Shown here piece by piece: positions 54,853 through 63,278 of a stretch of DNA of 64,000 nt. Source of the stretch: Streptomyces sp. NBC_01217 (GTDB lineage: Bacteria > Actinomycetota > Actinomycetes > Streptomycetales > Streptomycetaceae); assembly GCF_035994185.1 (NCBI RefSeq), contig NZ_CP108538.1, positions 372,001 to 436,000 of the forward strand. The letters are read 5' to 3'. The first letter of the stretch is position 1; every line of letters begins with the position of its first letter. The notes below the pieces were generated by a model. That model had not been told where the DNA came from. It saw only the letters and a list, made by a program, of their open reading frames with translations, and did not search any database. The translations under genes were made by a program, and so were the position numbers.

Positions 54853-56241
54853 TCAGAGCACCTCCCCCGCAACCGCGCCCGTGGACGTGCGGACGCCTCC
54901 CTGCTTCGGCCGGCCTGGCGCCTTGAGGAAGCATGCGAGCACCGCCGAGCCGAGACCGATGGCGCCTGCGAGGGCGAAAGCGCCGCCGTAGCCCCAGGCG
55001 CTGACCACGACCGCGCCGACACCGGAGCCGACCAGGCCGGAGATCAGCTTCGAGCTGTAGACCATTCCGTAGTTCGAGGCGTTGTTGTTCTCCCCGAAGT
55101 AGTCCGCGGTCATCGCCGCGAACAGCGGGAAGATCGCGCCGCCGCCGAAGCCGGAAACCATCGAGCAGAACAGGAAGAACGGCATCGAGCCGATGTCGCC
55201 GGAGTAGAAGACGCCGAACTGCGCGGACCCCAGCACCAGACAGACGATGATCAGCGTGTTGCGGCGTCCGTACCGGTCGGAGATCCAGCCGATGACTCCC
55301 CGGCCGGTCCCGTTGACGATCGCCTTGAGCGACATGGCCGTGGCGACGATGCCGCCAGCGAACCCCATCTCCTTGCCGAACGGCACCTGCATGGCGATAC
55401 CGAAGATGTTGATGCCTGCCGTGCAGAGGAGGCAGAACCACATCATCCACAGCACCGGGGTCCGGGCCGCCTCACGCGGGGTGTACTGCTTGACCGACGG
55501 CGGGTTCTTGGCCAGCGACCGCACGATGCGAGGGTCGTCCGAGACCTTCAGCGGGTCGACGTGGTCGGGCCACCAGTTCTTCGGCGGGTCCTTGAAGAAC
55601 CACCCGGCGACCGCGACGGCCGCACAGCAGATGACGCCGACGGAGACCAGTACACCCTGGTAGTTGGAGAGATCCATGTACGAGGTGAAGAGGAACACGA
55701 ACGGCACCGAGCCATAGGCGAAACCGCCGTTGACCATGCCGGTCTTGCCGCCCTTGCGCTCCGGGTACCACTTGCCGACCATGTTCACACAGGTCGCGTA
55801 GACGAGTCCGGCGCCGATGCCGCTGAACATGCCGAAGCCGAAGTAGGCGACGATGACATGCGGTGCGTACGCCAGCGAGAGATAGCCGAGCAGGGTGCCC
55901 AGCGCTCCGAGCATCATCGCGCTCTTGGCCGGCAGCCTCCCGCTCTCGCGGAGCTGCCCGGCCGGGAAGGCGACGGCCGCCTGGAAGAAGATCCAGACCC
56001 CCATCAGCCAGAAGATGTGGCCGCTGGCCCACAAGTGCGCGTCGTGCAGGGTCTCCTCGGCGGAGGTGAATGCGTACTCCGACGAGCTGATGCCCATCAT
56101 GCCGATCCACGGGAAGAGCACCATGGTCCAGCGTGGTCTCCGCATGATGTCCCGGTCGGTCTCACCGAGCCGGAACACGCGGCCGTTGCGGTCCGTCACC
56201 TCCCTGTACGGAACGTGTGACGGTATGTCAGTTGTCGTCAT
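54853..56241 (-). CDS. OFA family MFS transporter (oxalate/formate antiporter-like), copy 2
   Basis: 462 residues, ATG 56241 with AGAGGA upstream. Same family and layout as copy 1: SSSEYAFTSAEETLHDAHLW, YATCVNMVGKWYPERKGGKT, GMVNGGFAYGSVPFVFLFTS, SGFGGGAIFPLFAAMTADYF and GENNNASNYGMVYSSKLISG. Carries operator site I upstream. Having two OFA carriers may separate oxalate import from formate or CO2-linked exchange, or give different affinities (inference). Confidence 0.9.
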   Translation of the reverse strand: MTTTDIPSHVPYREVTDRNGRVFRLGETDRDIMRRPRWTMVLFPWIGMMGISSSEYAFTSAEETLHDAHLWASGHIFWLMGVWIFFQAAVAFPAGQLRESGRLPAKSAMMLGALGTLLGYLSLAYAPHVIVAYFGFGMFSGIGAGLVYATCVNMVGKWYPERKGGKTGMVNGGFAYGSVPFVFLFTSYMDLSNYQGVLVSVGVICCAAVAVAGWFFKDPPKNWWPDHVDPLKVSDDPRIVRSLAKNPPSVKQYTPREAARTPVLWMMWFCLLCTAGINIFGIAMQVPFGKEMGFAGGIVATAMSLKAIVNGTGRGVIGWISDRYGRRNTLIIVCLVLGSAQFGVFYSGDIGSMPFFLFCSMVSGFGGGAIFPLFAAMTADYFGENNNASNYGMVYSSKLISGLVGSGVGAVVVSAWGYGGAFALAGAIGLGSAVLACFLKAPGRPKQGGVRTSTGAVAGEVL

Positions 56242-56466
56242 GCCATTTCCTCTACGTCGCAGAACCCTGGCCAGCGCCCCCTGTCCGGTTCCCATGTGCC
56301 GTCAGGACCAGTCCGCCCCGCGACCCACCCCATGGCCGGCCCGGGTCTCCTGCACCCCGGCGCGGCCCGGAGCGCGCGTGCGCTCACGAGTCCTGACTTC
56401 GCGTCACCACATGTGCGACCCCCTCCACGACGACGGGAACAGTGATCCACTCCACACACCGATACT

Positions 56467-56483
56467 TTGCATACGATATGGAG
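56467..56483. promoter_or_regulatory. GntR-type operator, site I
   Basis: TTGCATACGATATGGAG, one mismatch to site E, 226 bp upstream of OFA copy 2. Confidence 0.75.
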
Positions 56484-56841
56484 TAGCCAGTATTCTGTAG
56501 ACGGGTTGCCACTCTGTCTAGGGGCTGCACTCCGTCTTTCTCGGTCTTTCTTGCCCGGATGTCACGCGGAGGTCCGCGTCGGACCGCGGCGGGTTCTCAC
56601 CGGACCACGATCTCCTTTGGGCGTCGGGGTGTTACTCAGGTCGACGGCGGCGCACCCCGCCCCTGGGCCTGCCGATGCCGCATTGCTGCGCAGTCCCAGG
56701 AAGTTGACGACCTCGCGGATGGTGGGCACCGCATGCTTGTGCCATCGCGCGACGGGTCGTCGACGGCGCTCACGGTGACGCTCATGGCTCTGCGTTGCCG
56801 TTCGACTGTGCCGTTGTGAGGTGGGGGAGGCCGGGTGGGCG

Positions 56842-56883
56842 GGCCGGACGGTGCCAGGGGGCGCCTGAGAACACCGTCCGGCC
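56842..56883. terminator. Hairpin downstream of the second CoA-transferase gene
   Basis: GGCCGGACGGTG and CACCGTCCGGCC, a 12-bp perfect stem with an 18-base loop. Arm sequence resembles the terminator at 44804. Confidence 0.65.
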
Positions 56884-56898
56884 TCGCACCCGCGCCCC

Positions 56899-56921
56899 GT
56901 CGGCGGACGGGGTCCGCCGAC
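56899..56921. terminator. Second hairpin downstream of the second CoA-transferase gene
   Basis: GTCGGCGGAC and GTCCGCCGAC with loop GGG; 10-bp perfect stem. Confidence 0.65.
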
Positions 56922-57112
56922 GCGGGCACGATGAGGGCCGACGCCTCAGTCCGAGGTCGTACGGGCAGTACGGGCGGCGCAGTGCGGATACCCGTGGATC
57001 CGGGTGACAACGCGGTGCACAGCGCGCGACCGACACCGGCCTGCGCGGCCATGGCGGTGGCCGTGGCGACAGCACGTACGCACGAACACGCCGTCGGCCG
57101 GTCCGAGCGGCA

Positions 57113-58342
57113 TCAGATCACCCCGCCGGACCGCAACAGCGCCAACTCTTCGTCACCGAGACCGAGTTCCCCGACGAAGACCTCTTCGTTGTGCTCACCG
57201 AGCAACGGCGAACTGGTGATGTCGACGGGGGAATCGGAGAGCTTGAGCGGGGATCCGACGGTGGCGAACGAGCCGCGCTGCGGGTGCGGCACCTCGACGA
57301 CCATTTCGTTGGCGACGAGCGAGGCGTCCCCGATGATCTCCTTGGTGGAGAGGATCGGGCCGCACGGGATGTTGTGGGCGTTGAGCTTCTGCAGGACGTC
57401 CCACTTGGGGAGCGTCGAGGTCCACTCCTCGATGAGCTGGAACATCTTGCCGAGTTTCGGGAGCCGCGCCTCCGGGGTCGCCCACTCGGGGTCGTCGGCC
57501 AGCTCGGGCCGCCCGATCAGCTCGCTCAGCGGCTGCCAGCCGATCGGCTGCACGATCACGTACACGTAGTCGTTGGGCCCGCCGGGAGCGCACCTCACGG
57601 CCCATCCGGGCTGCCCGCCGCCGGAGGCGTTCCCGGAGCGAGGCACCTCGTCCCCGAAGTCCTCGTTCGGATACTCGGCCAACGGGCCGTGAGTGAGACG
57701 CTGTTGATCCCGCAGTTTCACCCGGCACAGATTGAGCACGGCGTGCTGCATGGCCACGTTCACGCGCTGCCCGCGCCCGGTGTTCTCCCGCTGGAAGAGG
57801 GCGGCCAGAATGCCGGCGACCGCATGGATGCCGGTCCCCGAGTCGCCGATCTGCGCACCGGTGGCGAGCGGTGGCCCGTCCTCGAACCCGGTGGTCGCCA
57901 TCGCCCCGCCCATGGCTTGCGCGACGACCTCGTACGCCTTGAAGTTGGTGTACGGCCCTTCGCCGAAGCCCTTGATGGACGCATAGACGATCTTCGGGTT
58001 GATCTCCCGGATGCGTTCCCAGGTGAACCCCATCCGGTCGACGGCGCCCGGCCCGAAGTTCTCGACCATCACATCGGAGCGCCGGATCAGCTCGGTCAGC
58101 AGCTCCTTGCCGCGCTCCGTCTTGGTGTTGAGAGTGATGCTCCGCTTGTTGCAGTTGAGCATCGTGAAGTACAGGGAGTCGACGTCCGGGAGGTCGCGCA
58201 GCTGCTTGCGCGTGATGTCGCCGGTCGGCGCCTCCACCTTGATGACGTCCGCGCCGAGCCACGCCAGGAGCTGGGTAGCGGAGGGCCCGGACTGCACGTG
58301 CGTCATGTCCAGAACTCGGATGCCTTCTAGTGCCTTTGCCAT
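57113..58342 (-). CDS. Class III CoA-transferase, formyl-CoA:oxalate or related oxalate CoA-transferase
   Basis: 409 residues, ATG 58342. Same family as frc at 33624: [55 protein letters not shown], catalytic Asp167 in [12 protein letters not shown]. The glycine loop is GGGQPG, one glycine shorter, and the following text ([19 protein letters not shown]) differs from true Frc (KCKGWETD), so donor specificity may differ, e.g. acetyl-CoA or succinyl-CoA as in YfdE-type enzymes. Own operator (site J). Confidence 0.85.
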   Translation of the reverse strand: MAKALEGIRVLDMTHVQSGPSATQLLAWLGADVIKVEAPTGDITRKQLRDLPDVDSLYFTMLNCNKRSITLNTKTERGKELLTELIRRSDVMVENFGPGAVDRMGFTWERIREINPKIVYASIKGFGEGPYTNFKAYEVVAQAMGGAMATTGFEDGPPLATGAQIGDSGTGIHAVAGILAALFQRENTGRGQRVNVAMQHAVLNLCRVKLRDQQRLTHGPLAEYPNEDFGDEVPRSGNASGGGQPGWAVRCAPGGPNDYVYVIVQPIGWQPLSELIGRPELADDPEWATPEARLPKLGKMFQLIEEWTSTLPKWDVLQKLNAHNIPCGPILSTKEIIGDASLVANEMVVEVPHPQRGSFATVGSPLKLSDSPVDITSSPLLGEHNEEVFVGELGLGDEELALLRSGGVI

Positions 58343-58481
58343 GGCCGTCCTCACCTCGCTGATGTGTCGTGTCATCGGGTTCGGGCTGGAGAGGAGCACG
58401 GTCGCGCGGGGGCCCGGCCCCCACACGCACACCCTGCGCGACGACGGCAGTCATCGCGCCTGTACAACCCCAAACTGTAGA

Positions 58482-58498
58482 TTGCATACCGTATGGAG
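58482..58498. promoter_or_regulatory. GntR-type operator, site J
   Basis: TTGCATACCGTATGGAG, differing from site E only at the central base; 140 bp upstream of the second CoA-transferase gene. Confidence 0.8.
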
Positions 58499-59017
58499 TC
58501 GCCATCATCGTGGCCGCAGCAGGCGTCGTTGTCCAGAGGCCGTACGCGATTCCGCGCGAAACCATCGAGCCGCACCGAAGTCTCCCGGTGACGACCAATG
58601 GTTCGCAGCCTTCACGCAAAGGTGCAGCGGAACACATGGCACGGCGTCCGCGTTCTCTTCGGACTACCGACCTTTCACCGTTGGGCTGCCGGGCTCAGTG
58701 CGGGCGAGCGCCCCGGCACTGGCCGGAGCGCGGCTTGCCGCCGTGCTCCACATCGCCGCCGGCCGAGCTCAGGTACCTGTGCCGCTGCAGCCCGCCGATC
58801 TGCTCAACCGCGAGGTCTCGCCAGTAATCGGCGAGAGCGGGGGTGAGAGCAAGTAAGGCCCTGCACGACGACACGTACCGCCTCACCGGTTCTCGGCGCC
58901 GCCACCTGGGCGGTCCATGTACCTGTTCGAGCGGATGCCGCAGCGCTCTCCGCGTGGCCCTGCGGCTCCTGACATCCGCATCTCTACACTCCAGCTGAGA
59001 GGCCGTTGGCGTTCGTC
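58499..59017. other. Region without recognisable gene
   Basis: A 63-codon minus-strand frame (58695-58886) has no recognised family. Nothing else seen. Confidence 0.35.
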
Positions 59018-60547
59018 ATGACTTCCTGGCCGGGCCTGACGTTTGCCCGGCCGGCCGCTTCCCTGAGGAGAAATGTGGCCCTGCCCGGTACCCGTTCCTC
59101 ACTGTCCTTGCCGGCTGCCGGCCTGGTCCTCGCCGCCACCTGGCTGGCCGGTTGCGCGGGTCAGGCACCAATGGAGCACTCCCGCGCCACGCACCAGCCC
59201 GCGGCGGAGGGCAGCGACACGCCTGCGGGCCGGGGGCCGCGACTGCAGGACCCCCCGGAGCTGGCCAGCCGCAAAGGCACGCTAAAGGCCACCATCGTCG
59301 TGGAACGGCGCATGGTCCCGGTCGGCAACCGCCAGTTGTACGCGACGACTTACAACGGGTCGTACATGCCGCCCACCTTGCGCGTTCGGCCGGGCGATCG
59401 CATCGACCTCACCATGACCAACCGCATCGACGAGAACACCAACCTGCACACGCACGGCTTCCATGTCTCGCCGCGCGCCCCTGCCGACGACATCTTCATC
59501 GCCATCAAGTACAACCACTCGTACCACTACTCGTACCAGCTGCCGCGCAACCATCCCACCGGCACCTACTGGTACCACTCGCACGCCGACATGATGTCCG
59601 CGCCCCAGGTCGCAGGCGGCGAGTCCGGCATCATCGTCGTCGAGGGCCTGCGGAACCACCTGCCCCCGTCGTTGCGAGGCATCACCGAGCACACGATCGG
59701 GCTCAAGGACTTCCAAATCCAGCGCGACTCGATCAAGACCCATCCCCTGAGCATCGGCGCGCCCACCAACCGAACGGTCAATGGCCAGAAGAACCCCGTC
59801 ATCAACATCCGACCCGGAGAGACCCAACTATGGCGGCTGGCCAACATCGGCGCCAACATCTACTACAAGCTCCGCCTCCCGGGCATCCGCTTCCACGTGA
59901 TCGCCCAGGACGGCATTCCCGTCCGGAAGGTCTATACCCAGGAAACACTGGTCATCTCCGCCGGCGCCCGCTTCGACGTCCTCGTCCAGGGCGGCACTCC
60001 CGGCACCGCTCGGCTGGAAACACTCCCCTACAACACCGGCTCCGCGGGGAACCAGTTCCCCCAAGCAGTCCTCGCGACCGTCGTCACCGGCGGCCCGCGC
60101 ACGACCCGGGCCACGATCCCGACCGACTTCGCCCCGCACGAGGACCTGAGCCACGCAACGATCGCGGCCCACAAGACCGTGGTCTACACGGAAAACAAGG
60201 CGGGCACGAAGTTTTTCATCAACGGCCGGCTGTACGACCCTCACCGGATCGACTTCACCTCCGCCCTCGGCACCGTTGAGGAGTGGAGCATCCGGAACAA
60301 CACGGACGAAGACCACAGCTTCCACATCCACACCAACGACTTCCAACTGATGAGCACCAATGGCAAGGCCCATGACCCCTCCCGCGGCTGGCACGACACA
60401 GTGAACGTGCCCGCGCGTGGCAACATCGTCATGCGCATCCACTTCACCGACTTCACCGGCAAGACCGTCCTGCACTGCCACATCCTCAACCACGAGGACC
60501 TGGGCATGATGGCCATCCTCGACATCGTCCGCGGCGACCACAACTAG
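59018..60547 (+). CDS. Secreted multicopper oxidase (lipoprotein)
   Basis: About 509 residues. ATG 59018 (TTG 59006 in frame is possible). A lipoprotein signal ends with LAATWLAGC. Copper sites: NLHTHGFHV and TYWYHSHADM (domain 1), EDHSFHIHTNDFQ and VLHCHILNHEDLGMM (C-terminal domain, type 1 copper with HCH). Oxidises phenols or metal ions with O2 outside the membrane. The TAG stop overlaps the left end of the second IS copy, so the original C-terminus may have been a little longer. Confidence 0.88.
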   Translation: MTSWPGLTFARPAASLRRNVALPGTRSSLSLPAAGLVLAATWLAGCAGQAPMEHSRATHQPAAEGSDTPAGRGPRLQDPPELASRKGTLKATIVVERRMVPVGNRQLYATTYNGSYMPPTLRVRPGDRIDLTMTNRIDENTNLHTHGFHVSPRAPADDIFIAIKYNHSYHYSYQLPRNHPTGTYWYHSHADMMSAPQVAGGESGIIVVEGLRNHLPPSLRGITEHTIGLKDFQIQRDSIKTHPLSIGAPTNRTVNGQKNPVINIRPGETQLWRLANIGANIYYKLRLPGIRFHVIAQDGIPVRKVYTQETLVISAGARFDVLVQGGTPGTARLETLPYNTGSAGNQFPQAVLATVVTGGPRTTRATIPTDFAPHEDLSHATIAAHKTVVYTENKAGTKFFINGRLYDPHRIDFTSALGTVEEWSIRNNTDEDHSFHIHTNDFQLMSTNGKAHDPSRGWHDTVNVPARGNIVMRIHFTDFTGKTVLHCHILNHEDLGMMAILDIVRGDHN

Positions 60548-60622
60548 GTCCTGTACGGAGTTCAGATCACGGTTCGGGTAATCCGCAGCGCGGAACCGTG
60601 TGCGCTTGATAGGCCATCAGGT

Positions 60623-61105
60623 ATGGCACGTGGCGATGTGACCGATGAGCAGTGGTCCCTGATTGAGCCCCACCTCCCGCTGGGAGTATCCGGACCCATA
60701 CCTGACCTGCGAAAACACTTCAACGCGACGATGTGGCGGTTCCGCACCGGCAGCCCCTGGCGAGACGTGCCTGCCGAGTACGGTCCGTGGTCGAGCGTCT
60801 ACGACCGCTTCCGTATCTGGACGCGCGAGGGCGTCTTCCAGCACCTGATGGAGACGGTCATCGGTTATGCCGCAGAACGCGGTGAGGCAGACCTGTCGCT
60901 GGTCAGCGTGGACTCTGCTACCTCCCGCGCTCACCACCACGCCGCCGGGATGGTTCTGGACGAAGAGCAGTTGGAAGCGCTGGTGGAGGCCGCAGAGTCC
61001 GAAAAGGGGGCGGGAAGAAGGGACGGGAGCCGCAATACGATCAGGACGGGGACCCGGAACGAGCCGAGCGGCAGCGGTTGCGGCGACGCCGCCGGGCCCG
61101 TTTGA
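60623..61105 (+). CDS. IS5-family transposase N-terminal frame (orfA), copy 2
   Basis: 160 residues, MARGDVTDEQWSLIEPHLPL at the start and LVSVDSATSRAHHHAAG with the first catalytic Asp. After ESEKG the true continuation is in the -1 frame (GGGKKGREPQYDQD), reached by slippage at A-AAG-GGG. Confidence 0.88.
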   Translation: MARGDVTDEQWSLIEPHLPLGVSGPIPDLRKHFNATMWRFRTGSPWRDVPAEYGPWSSVYDRFRIWTREGVFQHLMETVIGYAAERGEADLSLVSVDSATSRAHHHAAGMVLDEEQLEALVEAAESEKGAGRRDGSRNTIRTGTRNEPSGSGCGDAAGPV

Positions 61106-61608
61106 AGGCTGCTGAGCTCGGTCGTTCCCGGGGCGGGCTGACCAGCAAGGTGCACTTGTCAGCCGAACGGCGCTGCCGTCCACTGTCGTTCGTCCTCACC
61201 CCCGGCCAGGCCGGTGACAGCCCGCAGTTCGCGCGGGTCGTGGACAAGATCAAGGTCCGTGGCAGGAGGGGCCGGCCCCGCACCCGCCCGGACGCGGTCG
61301 CCGGCGACAAGGCGTACTCCTCCCGCCGCAACCGCGCCTACCTGCGCAAACGCCAAATCCGGGCGGTGATCCCGGAGAAGGCGGACCAGACGGCCAACCG
61401 CAAAAAGAAGGGCTCGCGCGGAGGCCGCCCCGCCAGTCACGACGCCGAGCTGTACAAGGACCGCAACACGGTCGAGCGGTGCATCAACCGGCTGCGCAAC
61501 TGGCGCGGGATCGCCACCCGCTACGACAAGACTCCCGAGAGCTACCTGGCCGGACTCCACCTGTGCGGCACGATGCTGTGGCTACGCAGCATCACCCGAC
61601 GAGCATGA
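61078..61608 (+). CDS. IS5-family transposase C-terminal frame (orfB), copy 2
   Basis: 176 residues as an open frame, but expressed as the -1 extension of orfA. Contains LGRSRGGLTSKVHLSAERRC, GDKAYSSRRNRAYL (second Asp) and NTVERCINRLRNWRGIATRY (Glu). Intact DDE triad together with orfA. Confidence 0.88.
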   Translation: MRRRRRARLKAAELGRSRGGLTSKVHLSAERRCRPLSFVLTPGQAGDSPQFARVVDKIKVRGRRGRPRTRPDAVAGDKAYSSRRNRAYLRKRQIRAVIPEKADQTANRKKKGSRGGRPASHDAELYKDRNTVERCINRLRNWRGIATRYDKTPESYLAGLHLCGTMLWLRSITRRA

Positions 61609-61627
61609 TCTGAACTCCGTACAGGAC

Positions 61628-61780
61628 CTAGGAGTGGCCGGGGATGTCGAACGACCTCGCGGTGGCCCCGCCGCCGTGCACGAACACCACCACAGGCTTG
61701 TCCGCCACCTCGTCGGGCAACACGGTGATACCGGAAATCTTCCCGTCGAGCAGGCTGACATCGTTGGACAAAACGTTCAC
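61628..61780 (-). pseudogene. Alpha/beta hydrolase, N-terminal fragment cut by the IS
   Basis: GTG 61780 with AGGAG upstream encodes MNVLSNDVSLLDGKISGITV, LPDEVADKPVVVFVHGGGAT and ARSFDIPGHS, the first strands and oxyanion HGGG of an alpha/beta hydrolase. It stops at a TAG formed by the IS junction after 50 residues. The other side of the IS is the end of the copper oxidase gene, so the remaining four-fifths of the hydrolase is deleted. Confidence 0.7.
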
Positions 61781-61962
61781 GGAGAGCTCCTGGGGCGGGG
61801 GCGCGGATGCCGCTTCGGGCACTGCCTTCACTACCGAACCAACGTAGAAGCAGTGCCGCACATCGGCATCACCCATGCCATTGAGTGGAACAGAACTTAA
61901 ACCCCCGCCTGCTGAGCGGCCTCGACTTCCTCGCCTGAGCCCTCCGCCCAAGGTCTGCGTCT

Positions 61963-62025
61963 TCATGGGTGGAGTTGCGCGAATTCAGCCGCGCGCTCGA
62001 TGTACTCCAGGACGTAGGCGGTCAT
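61963..62025 (-). CDS. Possible 20-residue ORF
   Basis: ATG 62025 behind AGGAGG encodes MTAYVLEYIERAAEFAQLHP and stops at 61963. Good ribosome binding site and amphipathic content, but no family; may be the start of a lost gene. Confidence 0.3.
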   Translation of the reverse strand: MTAYVLEYIERAAEFAQLHP

Positions 62026-62116
62026 GGACGAGCCCTCCTCGGGATCCGGTGGATATGGGTGATCCCGCCGGAGCCCGGGGAGGGCGTCGATTACCCGCTC
62101 GGTAAAGCCGCGCGGC

Positions 62117-63160
62117 TCAGATCGTCGCCGCGTCGATCACGAAGCGGTAGCGCACGTCCGAGGCGAGCACACGCTCGTACGCCTCGTTGATCCCGATCGC
62201 CTCGATCAGCTCGATCTCCGCACCGAGAGCGTGCTCGGCGCAGAAGTCGAGCATCTCCTGGGTCTCGGCGATGCCGCCGATCGCGGAACCGGCGAGGGTC
62301 TTGTTGCCGCTGATCAAGGAGAACAGGTTCAGGGCGACGGGCTCCTCAGGGGCGCCGACGTTCACAAGAGCGCCGCCCGTCTTCAGCAGGCTCAGATACG
62401 CGCCGAAGTCCAGGGGCGCCGACACCGTGGAGAGGATGATGTCGAAGGTACCGGCCAGGTTCTCGAAGGTGGCCGGGTCGCTCGTGGCGTAGTAGTGGTC
62501 GGCACCCAGCTTCAGGCCGTCGTCCTTCTTGCGCAGCGACTGGGAAAGCACCGTGACCTCGGCGCCGAGGGCATGCGCGATCTTGACGCCCATGTGCCCG
62601 AGGCCGCCCAGGCCGACCACAGCGACCTTCTTGCCCGGGGCCGCGCCCCAGCGCTTGAGCGGGGAGTACGTGGTGATGCCGGCGCAGAGCAGCGGCGCGG
62701 CCACGTCCAGAGACAGCCCGTCCGGGATGCGGACGGTGAAGTTCTCGTCGACGACGACCGTCTGTGAGTAGCCGCCGTAGGTGGGCTCGCCGTCTCGGCC
62801 GATGGCGTTGTACGTGCCGACGCCACCGCGCACGCAGTGCTGCTCCTGCCCGGCCTTGCAGTTCTCGCACTCGCGGCAGGAGTCGACCAGGCAGCCGACG
62901 CCCACCCGGTCGCCGGCCTTGAACCTCGTCACGCCGGAGCCGACCTCGGCGACGACGCCGGCGATCTCGTGACCGGGCACCATCGGGAAGATGGCCTCGC
63001 CCCAGCCCTCGCGGGCCTGGTGGATGTCGGAGTGGCAGATGCCGGCGAACTTGATGTCGATCAGGACGTCGAACTCGCCGACCGTGCGGCGCTCGATGGT
63101 GGTGCGCTCCAGCGGGGCCTTGGCGCTGGGGGCGGCGTATGCAGCAACAGTCGTGGTCAT
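62117..63160 (-). CDS. Zinc-dependent NAD(P) alcohol dehydrogenase
   Basis: 347 residues, ATG 63160. Catalytic zinc ligands in [19 protein letters not shown] and [11 protein letters not shown]; structural cysteines in [17 protein letters not shown]. Cofactor domain [20 protein letters not shown]. Sequence type is YahK / cinnamyl alcohol dehydrogenase-like, reducing aldehydes with NADPH. Divergent from the XRE regulator at 63279, a common pairing. Confidence 0.92.
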   Translation of the reverse strand: MTTTVAAYAAPSAKAPLERTTIERRTVGEFDVLIDIKFAGICHSDIHQAREGWGEAIFPMVPGHEIAGVVAEVGSGVTRFKAGDRVGVGCLVDSCRECENCKAGQEQHCVRGGVGTYNAIGRDGEPTYGGYSQTVVVDENFTVRIPDGLSLDVAAPLLCAGITTYSPLKRWGAAPGKKVAVVGLGGLGHMGVKIAHALGAEVTVLSQSLRKKDDGLKLGADHYYATSDPATFENLAGTFDIILSTVSAPLDFGAYLSLLKTGGALVNVGAPEEPVALNLFSLISGNKTLAGSAIGGIAETQEMLDFCAEHALGAEIELIEAIGINEAYERVLASDVRYRFVIDAATI

Positions 63161-63246
63161 GTTGTCCAGCGTGCCTTCTCACAGCCTGTTCACCCAGGTC
63201 ACCGCTTTGCGTACGTTCAGTGGTCCTACTACTGACGGGGTCAGGC

Positions 63247-63266
63247 TCCCGGTCGTACGACCGGGA
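63247..63266. promoter_or_regulatory. 20-bp perfect palindrome upstream of the XRE regulator
   Basis: TCCCGGTCGTACGACCGGGA, 12 bp before the regulator ATG and in the shared promoter with the alcohol dehydrogenase. Probable autoregulatory operator. Confidence 0.65.
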
Positions 63267-63278
63267 ATACTTGGAGGC

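Larger units (their letters stand above)
56484..57112. other. Non-coding region with two strong hairpins
   Basis: No convincing gene. Open frames on both strands are rich in Arg/Pro and match nothing. It contains the hairpins at 56842 and 56899, downstream of frc2. Confidence 0.45.
60547..61628 (+). mobile_element. IS5-family insertion sequence, copy 2 (intact)
   Basis: 1082 bp with inverted ends GGTCCTGTACGGAGTTCAGA, flanked by TA in a CTAG context. Contains orfA and orfB overlapping, with a slippery A-AAG-GGG at 61003-61009 that would give a -1 shift and a fused transposase of about 328 residues. Differs from copy 1 by a few substitutions and two extra bases in the A-rich tract. Confidence 0.93.
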
